Shown here in pieces: positions 28,903 to 38,762 of a stretch of DNA of 64,000 nucleotides. The stretch is from assembly GCF_009911795.1 (NCBI RefSeq), contig NZ_CP047898.1, positions 2,666,001-2,730,000 of the forward strand. Direction: 5' to 3'. The notes under the pieces were generated by a model that made no database searches, was not told the DNA's origin, and saw only the letters and a list, made by a program, of their open reading frames with translations. The DNA comes from Pseudarthrobacter psychrotolerans. GTDB taxonomy: Bacteria; Actinomycetota; Actinomycetes; Actinomycetales; Micrococcaceae. Numbering within the stretch: the first letter of the stretch is position 1; every line of letters starts with the position of its first letter. The position numbers were made by a program, and so were the translations under genes.

Positions 28903-30294
28903 ATGGCTAACGTCCCAGTTCCGGCTTCCGGCGCAGCGCCGCGTCCGGACAAGCCGATTCACCCCAAGGGCCTGTACAAGGCCTTCGCCGCCAGCCTCAC
29001 CGGCACCGCCCTCGAGTGGTACGACTTCGCCGTCTACTCGGCCGCGGCCGCCGTCGTATTTCCCCTCGTCTTCTTCCCGTCATCAGATCCCCTGACCGGC
29101 ACCATCCTGGCCTTCTCCACCTATGCGGTGGGCTACGTGTCCCGCCCTGTCGGCGGCATCATCTTCGGCCGGCTCGGTGACAGGATCGGCCGCAAGAAGG
29201 TCCTGGTGACCACCCTGATGATCATCGGCGTTGCCACCGTCCTGATCGGCGTGCTGCCAGGCTACGCAACCATCGGCATCGCGGCCCCGATCATCCTGGT
29301 GCTGCTGCGCTTCGCCCAGGGGGTGGGCGTCGGCGGCGAATGGGGCGGCGCCGTGCTGCTCTCCAGTGAATACGGTGATCCCCACCGGCGCGGTTTCTGG
29401 GCCTCTGCAGCCCAGGTGGGCCCGCCCGCCGGCAACCTCATGGCCAACGGCGCCCTGGCTGTCCTGACCCTCACCCTCACCGAGGAACAGTTCATCGGTT
29501 TCGGCTGGCGCATCGCGTTCCTGGTCTCGGCCCTGCTGGTCGGTTTCGGCCTCTGGATCCGCCTGAAGCTGGAAGACACCCCCATCTTCAAGGCCATCGA
29601 AGCCCACGGCGAACAGCCCGGCGCCCCTGTCCGCGAGGTCTTCAGCAAGGAACTCCGGCCCCTCGTGGCTGCCACATTGTGCCGGGTGGGCCCGGACGTG
29701 CTCTACGCCCTGTTCACCGTTTTCACCCTCACCTACGGCATCCAGGCCCTCGGCTACGAACGCAGCCAGGTCCTCACGGCAGTCCTGATCGGCTCCGCGT
29801 TCCAGCTTTTTATGATCCCGCTCGCCGGCGCTGTGTCCGACCGTTTCAACCGCCGTCTGGTCTACGGCACCGCAGCTGTGGTGGGTGCCGTGTGGACGTT
29901 CATCTTCTTTGGCGTCCTGGGCGCCGACAACGAGCCGATGCTCATCGTCGGCATTGTGCTGGGCCTCATGGCGCACTCGTTTATGTACGGCCCGCAGGCT
30001 GCCTTCATCGTGGAGCAGTTCTCTCCGAGGCTCCGGTCCACCGGCAGCTCACTGGCCTACACCTTTGCCGGTGTGATCGGCGGCGCCATCGCCCCGCTGA
30101 TGTTCACCCTGCTGTTGGCTCAGTTCGGCACGTGGATTCCCGTAGCCATCTACGTGGCAGTCGCCGCAGGCGTCACCGCCGTGGGCCTGGCGCTTGGCCG
30201 CGACTCGAACACGGTGGAGGACGAGGACTACCGCCTGCTGCTGGAAGGTTCCGTGGCAGCGCGGCAAAAGTCGGTCACCGGCAACGCCAACTGA
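28903..30294 (+). CDS. MHS-family MFS transporter
   Basis: Proton-coupled symporter of the metabolite:H+ symporter family, 463 residues, 12 helices. Motifs include TALEWYDFAVYS in helix 1, GRLGDRIGRKKVL in loop 2-3 and QGVGVGGEWGGAVLLSSEY in helix 4. Family members import organic acids, betaines and aromatic acids. Divergent from the DUF2848 gene and close to a GntR regulator and an amidase-type hydrolase, so it probably imports their substrate. The ATG at 28903 has GGAGG upstream. Confidence 0.92.
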   Translation: MANVPVPASGAAPRPDKPIHPKGLYKAFAASLTGTALEWYDFAVYSAAAAVVFPLVFFPSSDPLTGTILAFSTYAVGYVSRPVGGIIFGRLGDRIGRKKVLVTTLMIIGVATVLIGVLPGYATIGIAAPIILVLLRFAQGVGVGGEWGGAVLLSSEYGDPHRRGFWASAAQVGPPAGNLMANGALAVLTLTLTEEQFIGFGWRIAFLVSALLVGFGLWIRLKLEDTPIFKAIEAHGEQPGAPVREVFSKELRPLVAATLCRVGPDVLYALFTVFTLTYGIQALGYERSQVLTAVLIGSAFQLFMIPLAGAVSDRFNRRLVYGTAAVVGAVWTFIFFGVLGADNEPMLIVGIVLGLMAHSFMYGPQAAFIVEQFSPRLRSTGSSLAYTFAGVIGGAIAPLMFTLLLAQFGTWIPVAIYVAVAAGVTAVGLALGRDSNTVEDEDYRLLLEGSVAARQKSVTGNAN

Positions 30295-30342
30295 CGGTTC
30301 CCACTAAGCCGGCCGGAGTTTTTGTCCACATAATGCACTCCA

Positions 30343-30999
30343 TTAGGTGCGGAGCAGGATATCCCGGGTGACAGCCAGGTGATGGTCAATAGCTTCCTGC
30401 GCCTTCGCGGCGTCGCCGGACACCAGGGCATCGAGGATGTCCTGGTGTTCGGCGCACACCTTTCCGCGCCGGTCTCCGGCGCGGAAAAGGGCAGAGACTC
30501 CCACGAGGATCTGCCGGACGTGGAGCTTGCTGTACGTTCGGGAGATGAGCTCATTGCCCGCGGCGTCGATCAGCAGCTGATGGAAGAGGGTGTCCAGCCG
30601 GATGAACTCCTGCGCAGCCTCCGCATTCAACTGCTCGGGAAGCCGGGCCTGCTGATCCAGGGTGTCCTGCATCGTTTTCGCAGGAACGCGGCGCTGTTCG
30701 ATAACCAGGCGGGCGGCGTGGCTTTCAAGCACACCCCGGAGTTCCATGAGCTCCGACATTTCGCGGCCCGTCACCGGCGGAACATAGGCCCCGCGCTGCG
30801 GGATCAGTTCCACCAGGCCGTCCGAGACCAGCAGCAGGAGGGCCTCCCGGACCGGAGTCCGCGAGACGCCGATCTCGGCGGCCAGCTCCTGCTCGTTCAG
30901 GAACTTCCCCTGCACATCTGGGTCAATCAGGATGTTTTCGCGCAGGTACGCGTACGCCTTTTCGCGGCCGGACGCCGCTGTCCCCGAACTTTTTCGCAT
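30343..30999 (-). CDS. GntR-family regulator (FCD domain)
   Basis: 218-residue repressor-type regulator. The winged helix (about 12-75) has the recognition helix SRTPVREALLLLVSDGL; the FCD domain covers about 85-215, with RLDTLFHQLLIDAAGN and EHQDILDALVSGD as metal-binding segments. The start codon lies inside a palindrome (30998-31010), which suggests autoregulation. It is convergent with the MHS transporter and divergent from the nitrilase-type gene, both likely targets. Confidence 0.9.
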   Translation of the reverse strand: MRKSSGTAASGREKAYAYLRENILIDPDVQGKFLNEQELAAEIGVSRTPVREALLLLVSDGLVELIPQRGAYVPPVTGREMSELMELRGVLESHAARLVIEQRRVPAKTMQDTLDQQARLPEQLNAEAAQEFIRLDTLFHQLLIDAAGNELISRTYSKLHVRQILVGVSALFRAGDRRGKVCAEHQDILDALVSGDAAKAQEAIDHHLAVTRDILLRT

Positions 31000-31012
31000 A
31001 CATTATGTATAC
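30998..31012. promoter_or_regulatory. GntR operator overlapping the gntR start codon
   Basis: ATACATTATGTAT (30998-31010) is a perfect odd-centred palindrome that overlaps the gntR start codon and lies 20 bp upstream of the hydrolase gene. Its ATGTAT arms match the palindrome at 28838-28849. Confidence 0.6.
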
Positions 31013-31031
31013 AACAGACTGGAGTAATTTC

Positions 31032-31826
31032 ATGCGTTTAGCAGTGGCCCAAATCATAACCGGAGCCGATCTGGCCGCCAACCTCGAGCTGATTCGAGAC
31101 TACGCCACGCGGGCCAAAGCCGCGGGAGCGGAGCTTGTGGTGTTCCCGGAAGCCGCCATGCGCGCGTTCGGCAACAGCCTGAAGGACATTGCCGAGCCGC
31201 TGGACGGGCCATGGGCCGCCGCCGTCCGCAGCATTGCCCACGAGCTGGACATCACCGTGGTGGCGGGCATGTTCACCCCGGGCGACGGCGGCCGCGTGCG
31301 GAATACCCTGCTGGTCACCGGCCCGGGCGTCGAGACCTTCTACGACAAGATCCACCTTTTTGATGCCTTTGGTTTCGCGGAGTCCGATACCGTGGACGCC
31401 GGAACAGCCCCCGTGACCTTCGAGGTGAACGGCACCACCTTCGGCCTGGCCACCTGCTACGACGTACGGTTCCCGGCACTGTTCACGGCCAATGCCAAAG
31501 CCGGCGCCCAGGTCAACATCGTCTGCGCCTCGTGGGGTGCCGGCGAGGGCAAAGCTGATCAGTGGGATCTCCTGGTCCGGGCCCGCGCGTTGGACAGCAC
31601 CACCTTCGTGGTGGCCTGCGGACAAGGCGATCCGGCCAGCGTCGGCACCGCCTCCGCAGGCAAGGCTCCCACCGGCGTCGGCCACAGCGCCGTCATCTCT
31701 CCCCTGGGTGCTGCACTGGTGGCCCTCGGCGGCGAACCGGAACTCGCCGTCGTCGACATTGACCCGGCCGTCGTTGCCGAGGTCCGCGGCAAACTGCCTG
31801 TCCTGGCCAACGCCCGGACCTTCTGA
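31032..31826 (+). CDS. Carbon-nitrogen hydrolase (nitrilase superfamily)
   Basis: 264-residue amidase of the nitrilase superfamily. The Glu-Lys-Cys triad is visible: Glu in VVFPEAAM, Lys in FYDKIHLFD and Cys in LATCYDVRFP. It resembles omega-amidase and deaminated-glutathione amidase relatives, but the substrate here is probably set by the neighbouring catabolic genes. GGAG with about 8-nt spacing supports the ATG at 31032 over the upstream in-frame start. Divergent from gntR with a shared operator. Confidence 0.9.
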   Translation: MRLAVAQIITGADLAANLELIRDYATRAKAAGAELVVFPEAAMRAFGNSLKDIAEPLDGPWAAAVRSIAHELDITVVAGMFTPGDGGRVRNTLLVTGPGVETFYDKIHLFDAFGFAESDTVDAGTAPVTFEVNGTTFGLATCYDVRFPALFTANAKAGAQVNIVCASWGAGEGKADQWDLLVRARALDSTTFVVACGQGDPASVGTASAGKAPTGVGHSAVISPLGAALVALGGEPELAVVDIDPAVVAEVRGKLPVLANARTF

Positions 31827-32052
31827 CCCCTAGCGACCGGGGGCTGGCCGCAAGGGCAGTGAGCCGCCGTTCACTTTAGGAAATGTTGCCGTTTTCAGCG
31901 TCCGACGGCGGCTTCTCACCACGGGCGCGGACCGGCGCCCGCCATCGCTGGCATCAGGGTCGCAGGGCTGCCATTCCCGGCGCCGTTCAACAGGTCCCGT
32001 TTACATGCCCGAAACATCACGGTCATGCGATCTTCACGAAAGGGGCCTGGCC

Positions 32053-32090
32053 GTAACCTGTCCGCAACGTAGCGAAGTACAAACGGAAAC
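32053..32090 (+). promoter_or_regulatory. GlnR-type nitrogen operator upstream of amtB
   Basis: GTAAC (32053), GCAAC (32064), AAGTA (32075) and GAAAC (32086) are each separated by exactly 6 nt, giving the GTNAC-N6-GAAAC-N6 pattern with 11-bp periodicity known for GlnR sites in streptomycetes and mycobacteria. The third box is degenerate. It lies about 85-120 bp upstream of the amtB start. The 350-bp gap between 31826 and 32176 otherwise shows no gene. Confidence 0.65.
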
Positions 32091-32175
32091 ACGCGGCGAC
32101 AAGTATTGATCGGGGGGATTGCGCGGGCCACATAGGAAAAGTCCCCGTATTCAGGATCAATGAAGGGACCCACCG

Positions 32176-33495
<1,320 letters not shown>

Positions 33496-33561
33496 GGCCA
33501 GAGGCTGCTAAGCGCCTGCTGACGCCTCCGGCTGGGCCCGCTCAGTGTGACCTGGGCGGGC

Positions 33562-34202
33562 TCAGTCGGCCAGGATCTGGTAGAGCGCGCGGCGTGTTTC
33601 GTCGAGCTTTTCCACCGCAGCATTGCGCTGTTCCTCCGTAGCTGCGGCGCGGAACTGATGAATGACCCCCATCAGCTTGCCCACGCTCTGGTGGAAGGCG
33701 GGCCCGGATCCTTCCGCATCACTGTTCCACGCGTTCTCCAGCTCCTCCGCATGCTCGGCCACGTAGGCCTTGCCGGCGTCAGTGAGGGTGAAGTCGGTCC
33801 GCCGGCCCTCACTCAGGGGCTCGATGAGGTCCTCGTCCACCAGCTGCTGGAGCGTGGGGTAGATCGACCCCGGGCTGGGCCGCCAGGCGCCGGACGTTTT
33901 CTCCGCGATGGTCTTGATCAGGCCATAACCGTTGGACGGGGCCTCGGCCAGGAGCGACAGGATGGCCCACCGGACATCCCCCTGCTTGCCCGCCGGGGAC
34001 CTGGCCCGAAGCCGGGACCAAACCCTCCGCCCGGTCCGAAACCGGGACCAAATCCGCCCCGCGGCCCAAAGCCGGGGCCGAAGCCTCCGCCGCGGTGTCC
34101 GTGCGGTCCGCGGTGGCCCCTGCCACGCTCAAACCGGCCCCGTTCGAACTGTTCCCGCCCGAACGGCGGTTCCAAAAATTTGTCGTCGTGTATGCCTTTC
34201 AT
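33562..34202 (-). CDS. PadR-family regulator with Gly-Phe-Pro repeat N-terminus (frameshifted)
   Basis: About 213 residues after repair. Residues 1-70 are an unusual charged and repetitive region: FERGRFERGRGHRGPHGHRG, then repeats of GFGPGFGP. The PadR winged helix follows (GDVRWAILSLLAEAPSNGYGL, SPGSIYPTLQQL, EGRRTDFTLTDAG), then a dimerisation helix to the C-terminus. The repeat region and the DNA-binding domain are in different frames, joined at four G (plus strand 33995-33998); one extra base gives a continuous protein. A palindrome about 80 bp upstream is a likely autoregulatory site. Convergent with amtB. Confidence 0.8.
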
Positions 34203-34281
34203 GGTGGCATCGTCCCTTCTCTGTCTTCTTGAAATGTTCTGCGTTCTTGAATTGGTTATCGGTCAATCACTCACCGACACT

Positions 34282-34304
34282 TAACGATATATCGGTATGT
34301 ATCG
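34282..34304. promoter_or_regulatory. Candidate PadR operator
   Basis: CGATATATCG at 34285-34294 is a perfect palindrome followed by a related ATGTATCG. AT-rich ATATATCG palindromes are typical operators of PadR regulators. It lies in the divergent region between padR and the penicillin-binding protein gene. Confidence 0.5.
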
Positions 34305-34431
34305 CGACACAAGACCCGGAACGAAAGTACAGGGCGGAAAATACCGGCTTGGCATCAGTTGGTCCAGCATCTGGATGCAGCAGGTCAGACGGCGTATCCT
34401 GTTCACACGTCGCGAGCTTGAGGGCTGAACA

Positions 34432-36829
34432 ATGGCGCAGCAAAAGAAACGCAGGCACCGGTTGGCCTCCACTCTGGGAAGGGTCATCGGATTCTTTGCG
34501 GCGAGCGCCATGTGCGGCGTCCTGGCCGCAAGCCTGGTGGTTCCTGCTGTTGCGGCCGCCGGCTTCGGGGTCAGCAACTCCATCAGCTTCTTCGATAATC
34601 TCCCCTCGGAACTGGTCGTCGGGCCGCCGTCGCAATCCACCAAAGTCCTCACCTCCGACGGCCAGACGATCGCCACGTTCTATACCGAAAACCGGGTCAA
34701 GATCCCCCTGGACCGGATATCCCCTTATGTCCGGGATGCCATCGTGGCCATCGAGGACAGCCGCTTTTATGAGCACCCCGGGATTGACCCGCAAGGGATC
34801 CTCCGTGCCGCGATCTTCAACCTGACGAGTGAGGGCAGGCAGGGCGCCTCCACCATCACACAGCAGTACGTCACCAACGTGATCAATGAGTCCTTCGTAT
34901 CCCAGGACAAGACCGACGAGGTGGTCCTCAGCGGCCAGAAAAGCATCGGGGACAAGCTCCGGGAGATGAAACTGGCCATCGCGCTGGAGAAGAAGTTCAG
35001 CAAGGACCAGATCCTCGAGGGTTACCTGAACATCGTGTTCTTCAACCGCGAGGCGTACGGAATCGAGGCGGCGGCACGGTATTTCTTCAGCACCACGGCC
35101 GCAGACCTCACGCTGCCGCAGGCCGCCCTGCTGGCCGGACTGGTCAACAGCCCCAGCTTCTACAACCCCGCGGTCAATCCGGAGCAGGCCACGAGCCGCC
35201 GGAACCAGGTTCTTGCGAAGATGCTTGCCTCACGCAAGATCACCCAGCCGGACCACGACGCCGCCGTAGCCACGCCCATCGAGCTAAAGCTCAGTCCGGG
35301 GAGGCAGGGCTGCGCCAACGCCCAGATGGCGCCGTACTTCTGCGACTACATTTCGCATCTCATCCTGAACAACCCGGCGTTCGGCACCACCCTGATCGAG
35401 CGCGAGCGGAAGCTGTACCTCGGCGGGCTCACCATCGTCACCACGCTGGACAGCCGGCTCCAGGCTGCGGCCCAGGCACAGGTTGACAGTACTGCCGGAG
35501 CGAATCCGGACCGCTGGGGCGCGTCCCTGGTCTCGATCCAGCCGGGCACCGGGAAGATCCTGGCAATGGCGCAGAACACGGTATTCCTGCCGACCGAAGG
35601 TAAGTTCGATACCCAACTGAACTTCAATGTGGATTCCCATGATCCGCAAGGCAATGACCTCAACGGGGCGGGCGGTTTCCAGCCCGGCTCCACTATGAAG
35701 CCCTTCACGTTTGCCGAGTGGCTGAACGAGGGCAAATCGCTGACCGGCGTGGTGGACGCCTCACGCCGGGTGTATCCGCTGGGCTTCCCGTGGCGCTCCA
35801 GCTGCGGCAAGGTGTTGGGCGCCTACAGCACGGCGCAGAACAACCCCGAGCTGGGCGCCGCCGATGACCTTCAGAATGCTGACGAGGGCTATTACCGTCC
35901 CATGCCCGTGAACTACGGGCTGTACAACTCCATCAACACGGCCACGTTCGCCGAGGCTACCCAGCTCGACTTCTGCGGCATCCAGAAGATGGTGGACGCC
36001 GTGGGGCTGCACAGCGGACTGGATGGCGCCCAGATCAACATGCATCAGCTAGGCAATCTGCTCGGGCCATCGGCGTGGCCCCGGTCCACCTGGCCAATGC
36101 TTTCGCCACCTTCGCCAACGACGGCCGATACTGCTCCCCTGTCGCCGTGCTTGAGGTGACAGAGGTGACGGGCGGGAAATTTCCGGTCCAGGCCGGCGAT
36201 TGCCGCAACGCGGTCAAACCGGAGGTTGCCCGCGGCGTCAACTCAGTTCTCCAGGACGTGCTGAAGGTCGGCTCCGGGGTGTGGATCAACCCCAAAATCC
36301 ACACCCTCATGCCCGTTGCCGCCAAGACGGGCACATCCAACAACAACGGCTCCACCTGGGTGGTGGGCTACACCTCGGGACTGGTCACAGCATCATTTTT
36401 CGGCGACGCCCTGGAGGGCCAGAACCGCCCCGGCCAGAACGTGACCGTCAACGGCCAGTTCTACCCGCGCCTTGACGGGTACATGATCGCCGGGCCGCAG
36501 TGGGTCAACTACATGCTGCAGGTGGCACCTCTGTATCCGGCGGACCCGTTCCCGCCGCCGCCGGCTTCCATGGTGGCCCCGCCTACACCGTCGCCCGCTC
36601 CGGTCGCGCCGAGGGCTGCTCCCGCGCCTGCGCCCGCTCCGGCGCCGGTTCCCGTTCCCGCCCCTGCACCGGCTCCCGCGCCGGCCCCCGCTCCCGCGCC
36701 GGCCCCCGCTCCCGCACCGGCTCCCGCGCCAGAGCCACCCCTGCTCCCGCACCCTCGCCGGTCCTACCGCCGCTGCCCGAGATTCCGGGCTTTCCGCCCG
36801 CGGACGGCTTCCCGGGAGGCAGACCCTGA
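34432..36829 (+). CDS. Bifunctional penicillin-binding protein (class A) with Pro-Ala repeat tail (two frameshifts)
   Basis: Peptidoglycan synthase of about 800 residues after repair. After a basic N-terminus and one membrane helix, the GT51 transglycosylase domain carries EDSRFYEHPGID and GASTITQQYVTN. The transpeptidase domain has the SxxK motif in QPGSTMKPF, SxN in SINTATF and KTG in AAKTGTSNN. The tail is a long Ala-Pro repeat ending PEIPGFPPADGFPGGRP. The reading changes frame at GGG (36064-36066) and again at CCCC (36738-36741); one extra base at each gives a complete protein ending at 36829. It builds and cross-links cell wall outside the membrane. Confidence 0.88.
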
Positions 36830-36852
36830 CGGGTGGCAGGCCCTGAGAGCCG

Positions 36853-36878
36853 ACGACGGCGGGAGGTCCCGCCGTCGT
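36853..36878. terminator. Bidirectional terminator (ACGACGGCGGGA family)
   Basis: A 12-bp perfect stem, ACGACGGCGGGA at 36853-36864 and its complement at 36867-36878, with a 2-nt loop. It sits between the convergent penicillin-binding protein and DUF1992 genes. Related hairpins occur at 44316, 46265 and 47069. Confidence 0.8.
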
Positions 36879-36886
36879 GCGTTCTC

Positions 36887-37477
36887 CTAAGTGGTGCCGC
36901 GCCAGAGCCGCTGCCACCAGGTGCGCTGTGGTTCCGGTTCGGGCGGGGCGGCCTGTGCGCGAGCCGCACGGCGTTCGTGCCAGCGCGCCACCTCGGCGTC
37001 GACGTCCCGCGTTTTGGTGATCACCGGAGGACCGCCCTGGAGCTGGCGGCGGGCGTCGACCACGCGGGCGTTGAAGTCAGCGAGGATGTCCCGGACCTGC
37101 TTTTCGGTGAACTGGGCATCAAGGCGGCCCTCCAGTTCGGCGTCTTCGGTGCGGAGCAGGATGGCCTGGGGCCCCAGTCCGCTGATGTTTTCCCGCTGGA
37201 TCAGGCCCTTGACCCACCAGTCGGGATCGTAGGCCTCCCCCAGCCCGGGGATCGGCTTGCCGGCGTATTTGAGGTTGTCGAATTTGCCCTGCACCATGGC
37301 GTCCCGGATCAGATACTCCGCCCGCCGGGCATCGTCCACCTTCTTGCGCTTGTCCCGTTCCTTCGCCTCGGCGGCCTCAAGCTCGGCCTCTTCCCCGGCG
37401 CTGATCCCGGCTCCGCGGTAGGACCGGAGCTCGGCAGCCCGTTCCAGCCGGCGCCTGAAGGCACTCTCGCCGCCCAT
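36887..37477 (-). CDS. DUF1992 (DnaJ-C28-like) domain protein
   Basis: 196 residues from the ATG at 37477. The conserved region is at about residues 55-110: IRDAMVQGKFDNLKYAGKPIPGL followed by DPDWWVKGLIQRENI, the core of the DUF1992 / DnaJ homologue C28 family. An acidic/basic helical segment precedes it and a Trp-rich tail ends the protein. The family function is unknown. The start could also lie further upstream. Confidence 0.82.
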   Translation of the reverse strand: MGGESAFRRRLERAAELRSYRGAGISAGEEAELEAAEAKERDKRKKVDDARRAEYLIRDAMVQGKFDNLKYAGKPIPGLGEAYDPDWWVKGLIQRENISGLGPQAILLRTEDAELEGRLDAQFTEKQVRDILADFNARVVDARRQLQGGPPVITKTRDVDAEVARWHERRAARAQAAPPEPEPQRTWWQRLWRGTT

Positions 37478-37580
37478 GATCAGCCACCGCCTCCGCGCTC
37501 GTCCCGATCCTCTCAGACTTCCAGTATTCAGAAGGCCGGCGCAGGTTTCAACGAGGGCCACCCACGGCGGGCACCGAAGC

Positions 37581-38618
37581 TCAGGGGAGCTCTACGGACG
37601 GCAGCTCCGTGCCGGAGACGACCACCGCGCCGCTCGCCGTCGAATCCGGATTCAGCATCCAGCCCACCCGCTTGGCGGTGTTCAGGATCACGACGCTCTC
37701 CACCAGCTCGATCTGTGGAATGCGTTGCTGCAGGGCCAATTCGGCATTCATCACATCGGCCAGCGAATGCAGCCACATGAGGATGACAAAATTTGTGCTC
37801 CCCGTCGTGGACGCGCTGAGCCGAACCGTGCGGAGGCCGCGGAGTTCGGCGGCAGCGGCCTCGTGCTGGCCCGCCGGCACGTTGGCGAACCACTGGCAGC
37901 TCACCGGGTAGCCGGAGAGCTTCTGGGCAATTTCACAACGGAACGACAGCAGCCCGCTGGACAGCACCCTGTTAAGCTGCCGCTGGACGGTGGCCGGGCT
38001 CCTGCCCAGGCTCCGGGCAATGTCCGCGGCGCCCGCGCGGCCGTCCCGCGCGAGGAACGGGATCAGATCCAGGTGGTTGGGCGGCAGTGGAGCTCCGGGC
38101 ATCGGGGCCGCCGAACCGGTGACCTCGGGGCCGGCCAAGGCCCTAAGCGCATTTTGCTTCGCCTTGTCCAAAATGTTGAGCCGCCACGCATAGCCACTGG
38201 AATGCAGACGGGTGCACAATGAGGTCCGGTACTTCAGCAGTCCTTGGATCTCTTTGAACCGCGGAAGCACGTCCTCCGTGAACCTGGCCAAGGTGGGCGC
38301 GATGACCGTCAGCATGAGGTCCCTGTTGCTTGCAGCTTCCTCCACCGTGACCACTTCCGGGATGGCGGCGAGCGCCGCGGTCACCTTGTCCCGCAGCCGC
38401 ATTTCGCAGTCCACGTCTACCAACGCCAGGCACATCTGCTTGGGATCGCCGATCAGGTGGGCCGTCGTCCAGGCCGCCCCGGACAACCTCAGCCTGTCCC
38501 AGCGTGCGGCCAACGTGGTGGCGTGCACTCCCAGCACAGTGGCCGCATCGGACCAGCTGATCCGCGGTGCAATCTGCAGCGCGCTGATCAGGGCCAGGTC
38601 TTCCTCGCTGAGCACCAC
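37581..38618 (-). CDS. Tandem AsnC/Lrp-family regulator
   Basis: About 345 residues made of two AsnC-type halves. Each has a helix-turn-helix (ISWSDAATVLGVHATTLAARW; AGAADIARSLGRSPATVQRQL) and a ligand-binding RAM-like domain (VVTVEEAASNRDLMLTV; LSASTTGSTNFVILMWL). The GTG at 38618 is a tentative start: an open frame extends 32 codons further, but that part is AT-rich and looks like promoter sequence. It is divergent from an M20 peptidase and an MHS transporter, its probable targets. Confidence 0.82.
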   Translation of the reverse strand: MVLSEEDLALISALQIAPRISWSDAATVLGVHATTLAARWDRLRLSGAAWTTAHLIGDPKQMCLALVDVDCEMRLRDKVTAALAAIPEVVTVEEAASNRDLMLTVIAPTLARFTEDVLPRFKEIQGLLKYRTSLCTRLHSSGYAWRLNILDKAKQNALRALAGPEVTGSAAPMPGAPLPPNHLDLIPFLARDGRAGAADIARSLGRSPATVQRQLNRVLSSGLLSFRCEIAQKLSGYPVSCQWFANVPAGQHEAAAAELRGLRTVRLSASTTGSTNFVILMWLHSLADVMNAELALQQRIPQIELVESVVILNTAKRVGWMLNPDSTASGAVVVSGTELPSVELP

Positions 38619-38639
38619 TTCGCACGCTTCTATCTCCGG

Positions 38640-38755
38640 TGAATAAATCCTGCCATATCCATCATACTTTTGATTTTTTTCAGCTATTTCACAACCTGTG
38701 AACCACATCACCACACAATGGGAACAGGTAACTGACCAAACGTTCGGAAATTAGG
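38640..38755. promoter_or_regulatory. AT-rich divergent promoter region
   Basis: This stretch is distinctly AT-rich for the window (runs such as TTTTTTT near 38675) and separates the AsnC-type regulator from the M20 peptidase gene. On the minus strand TTGTGA and AAAAGT are spaced 17 nt apart and could serve as a promoter for the regulator. A TTCACAGGTTGTGAA palindrome (38690-38704) is a candidate operator. Confidence 0.5.
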
Positions 38756-38762
38756 AGATCAG

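Noticed and set aside
36590..36740. Ala-Pro repeat as a separate collagen- or TonB-like gene
   Set aside because: It is the in-frame, wall-spanning tail of the penicillin-binding protein and has no start of its own.
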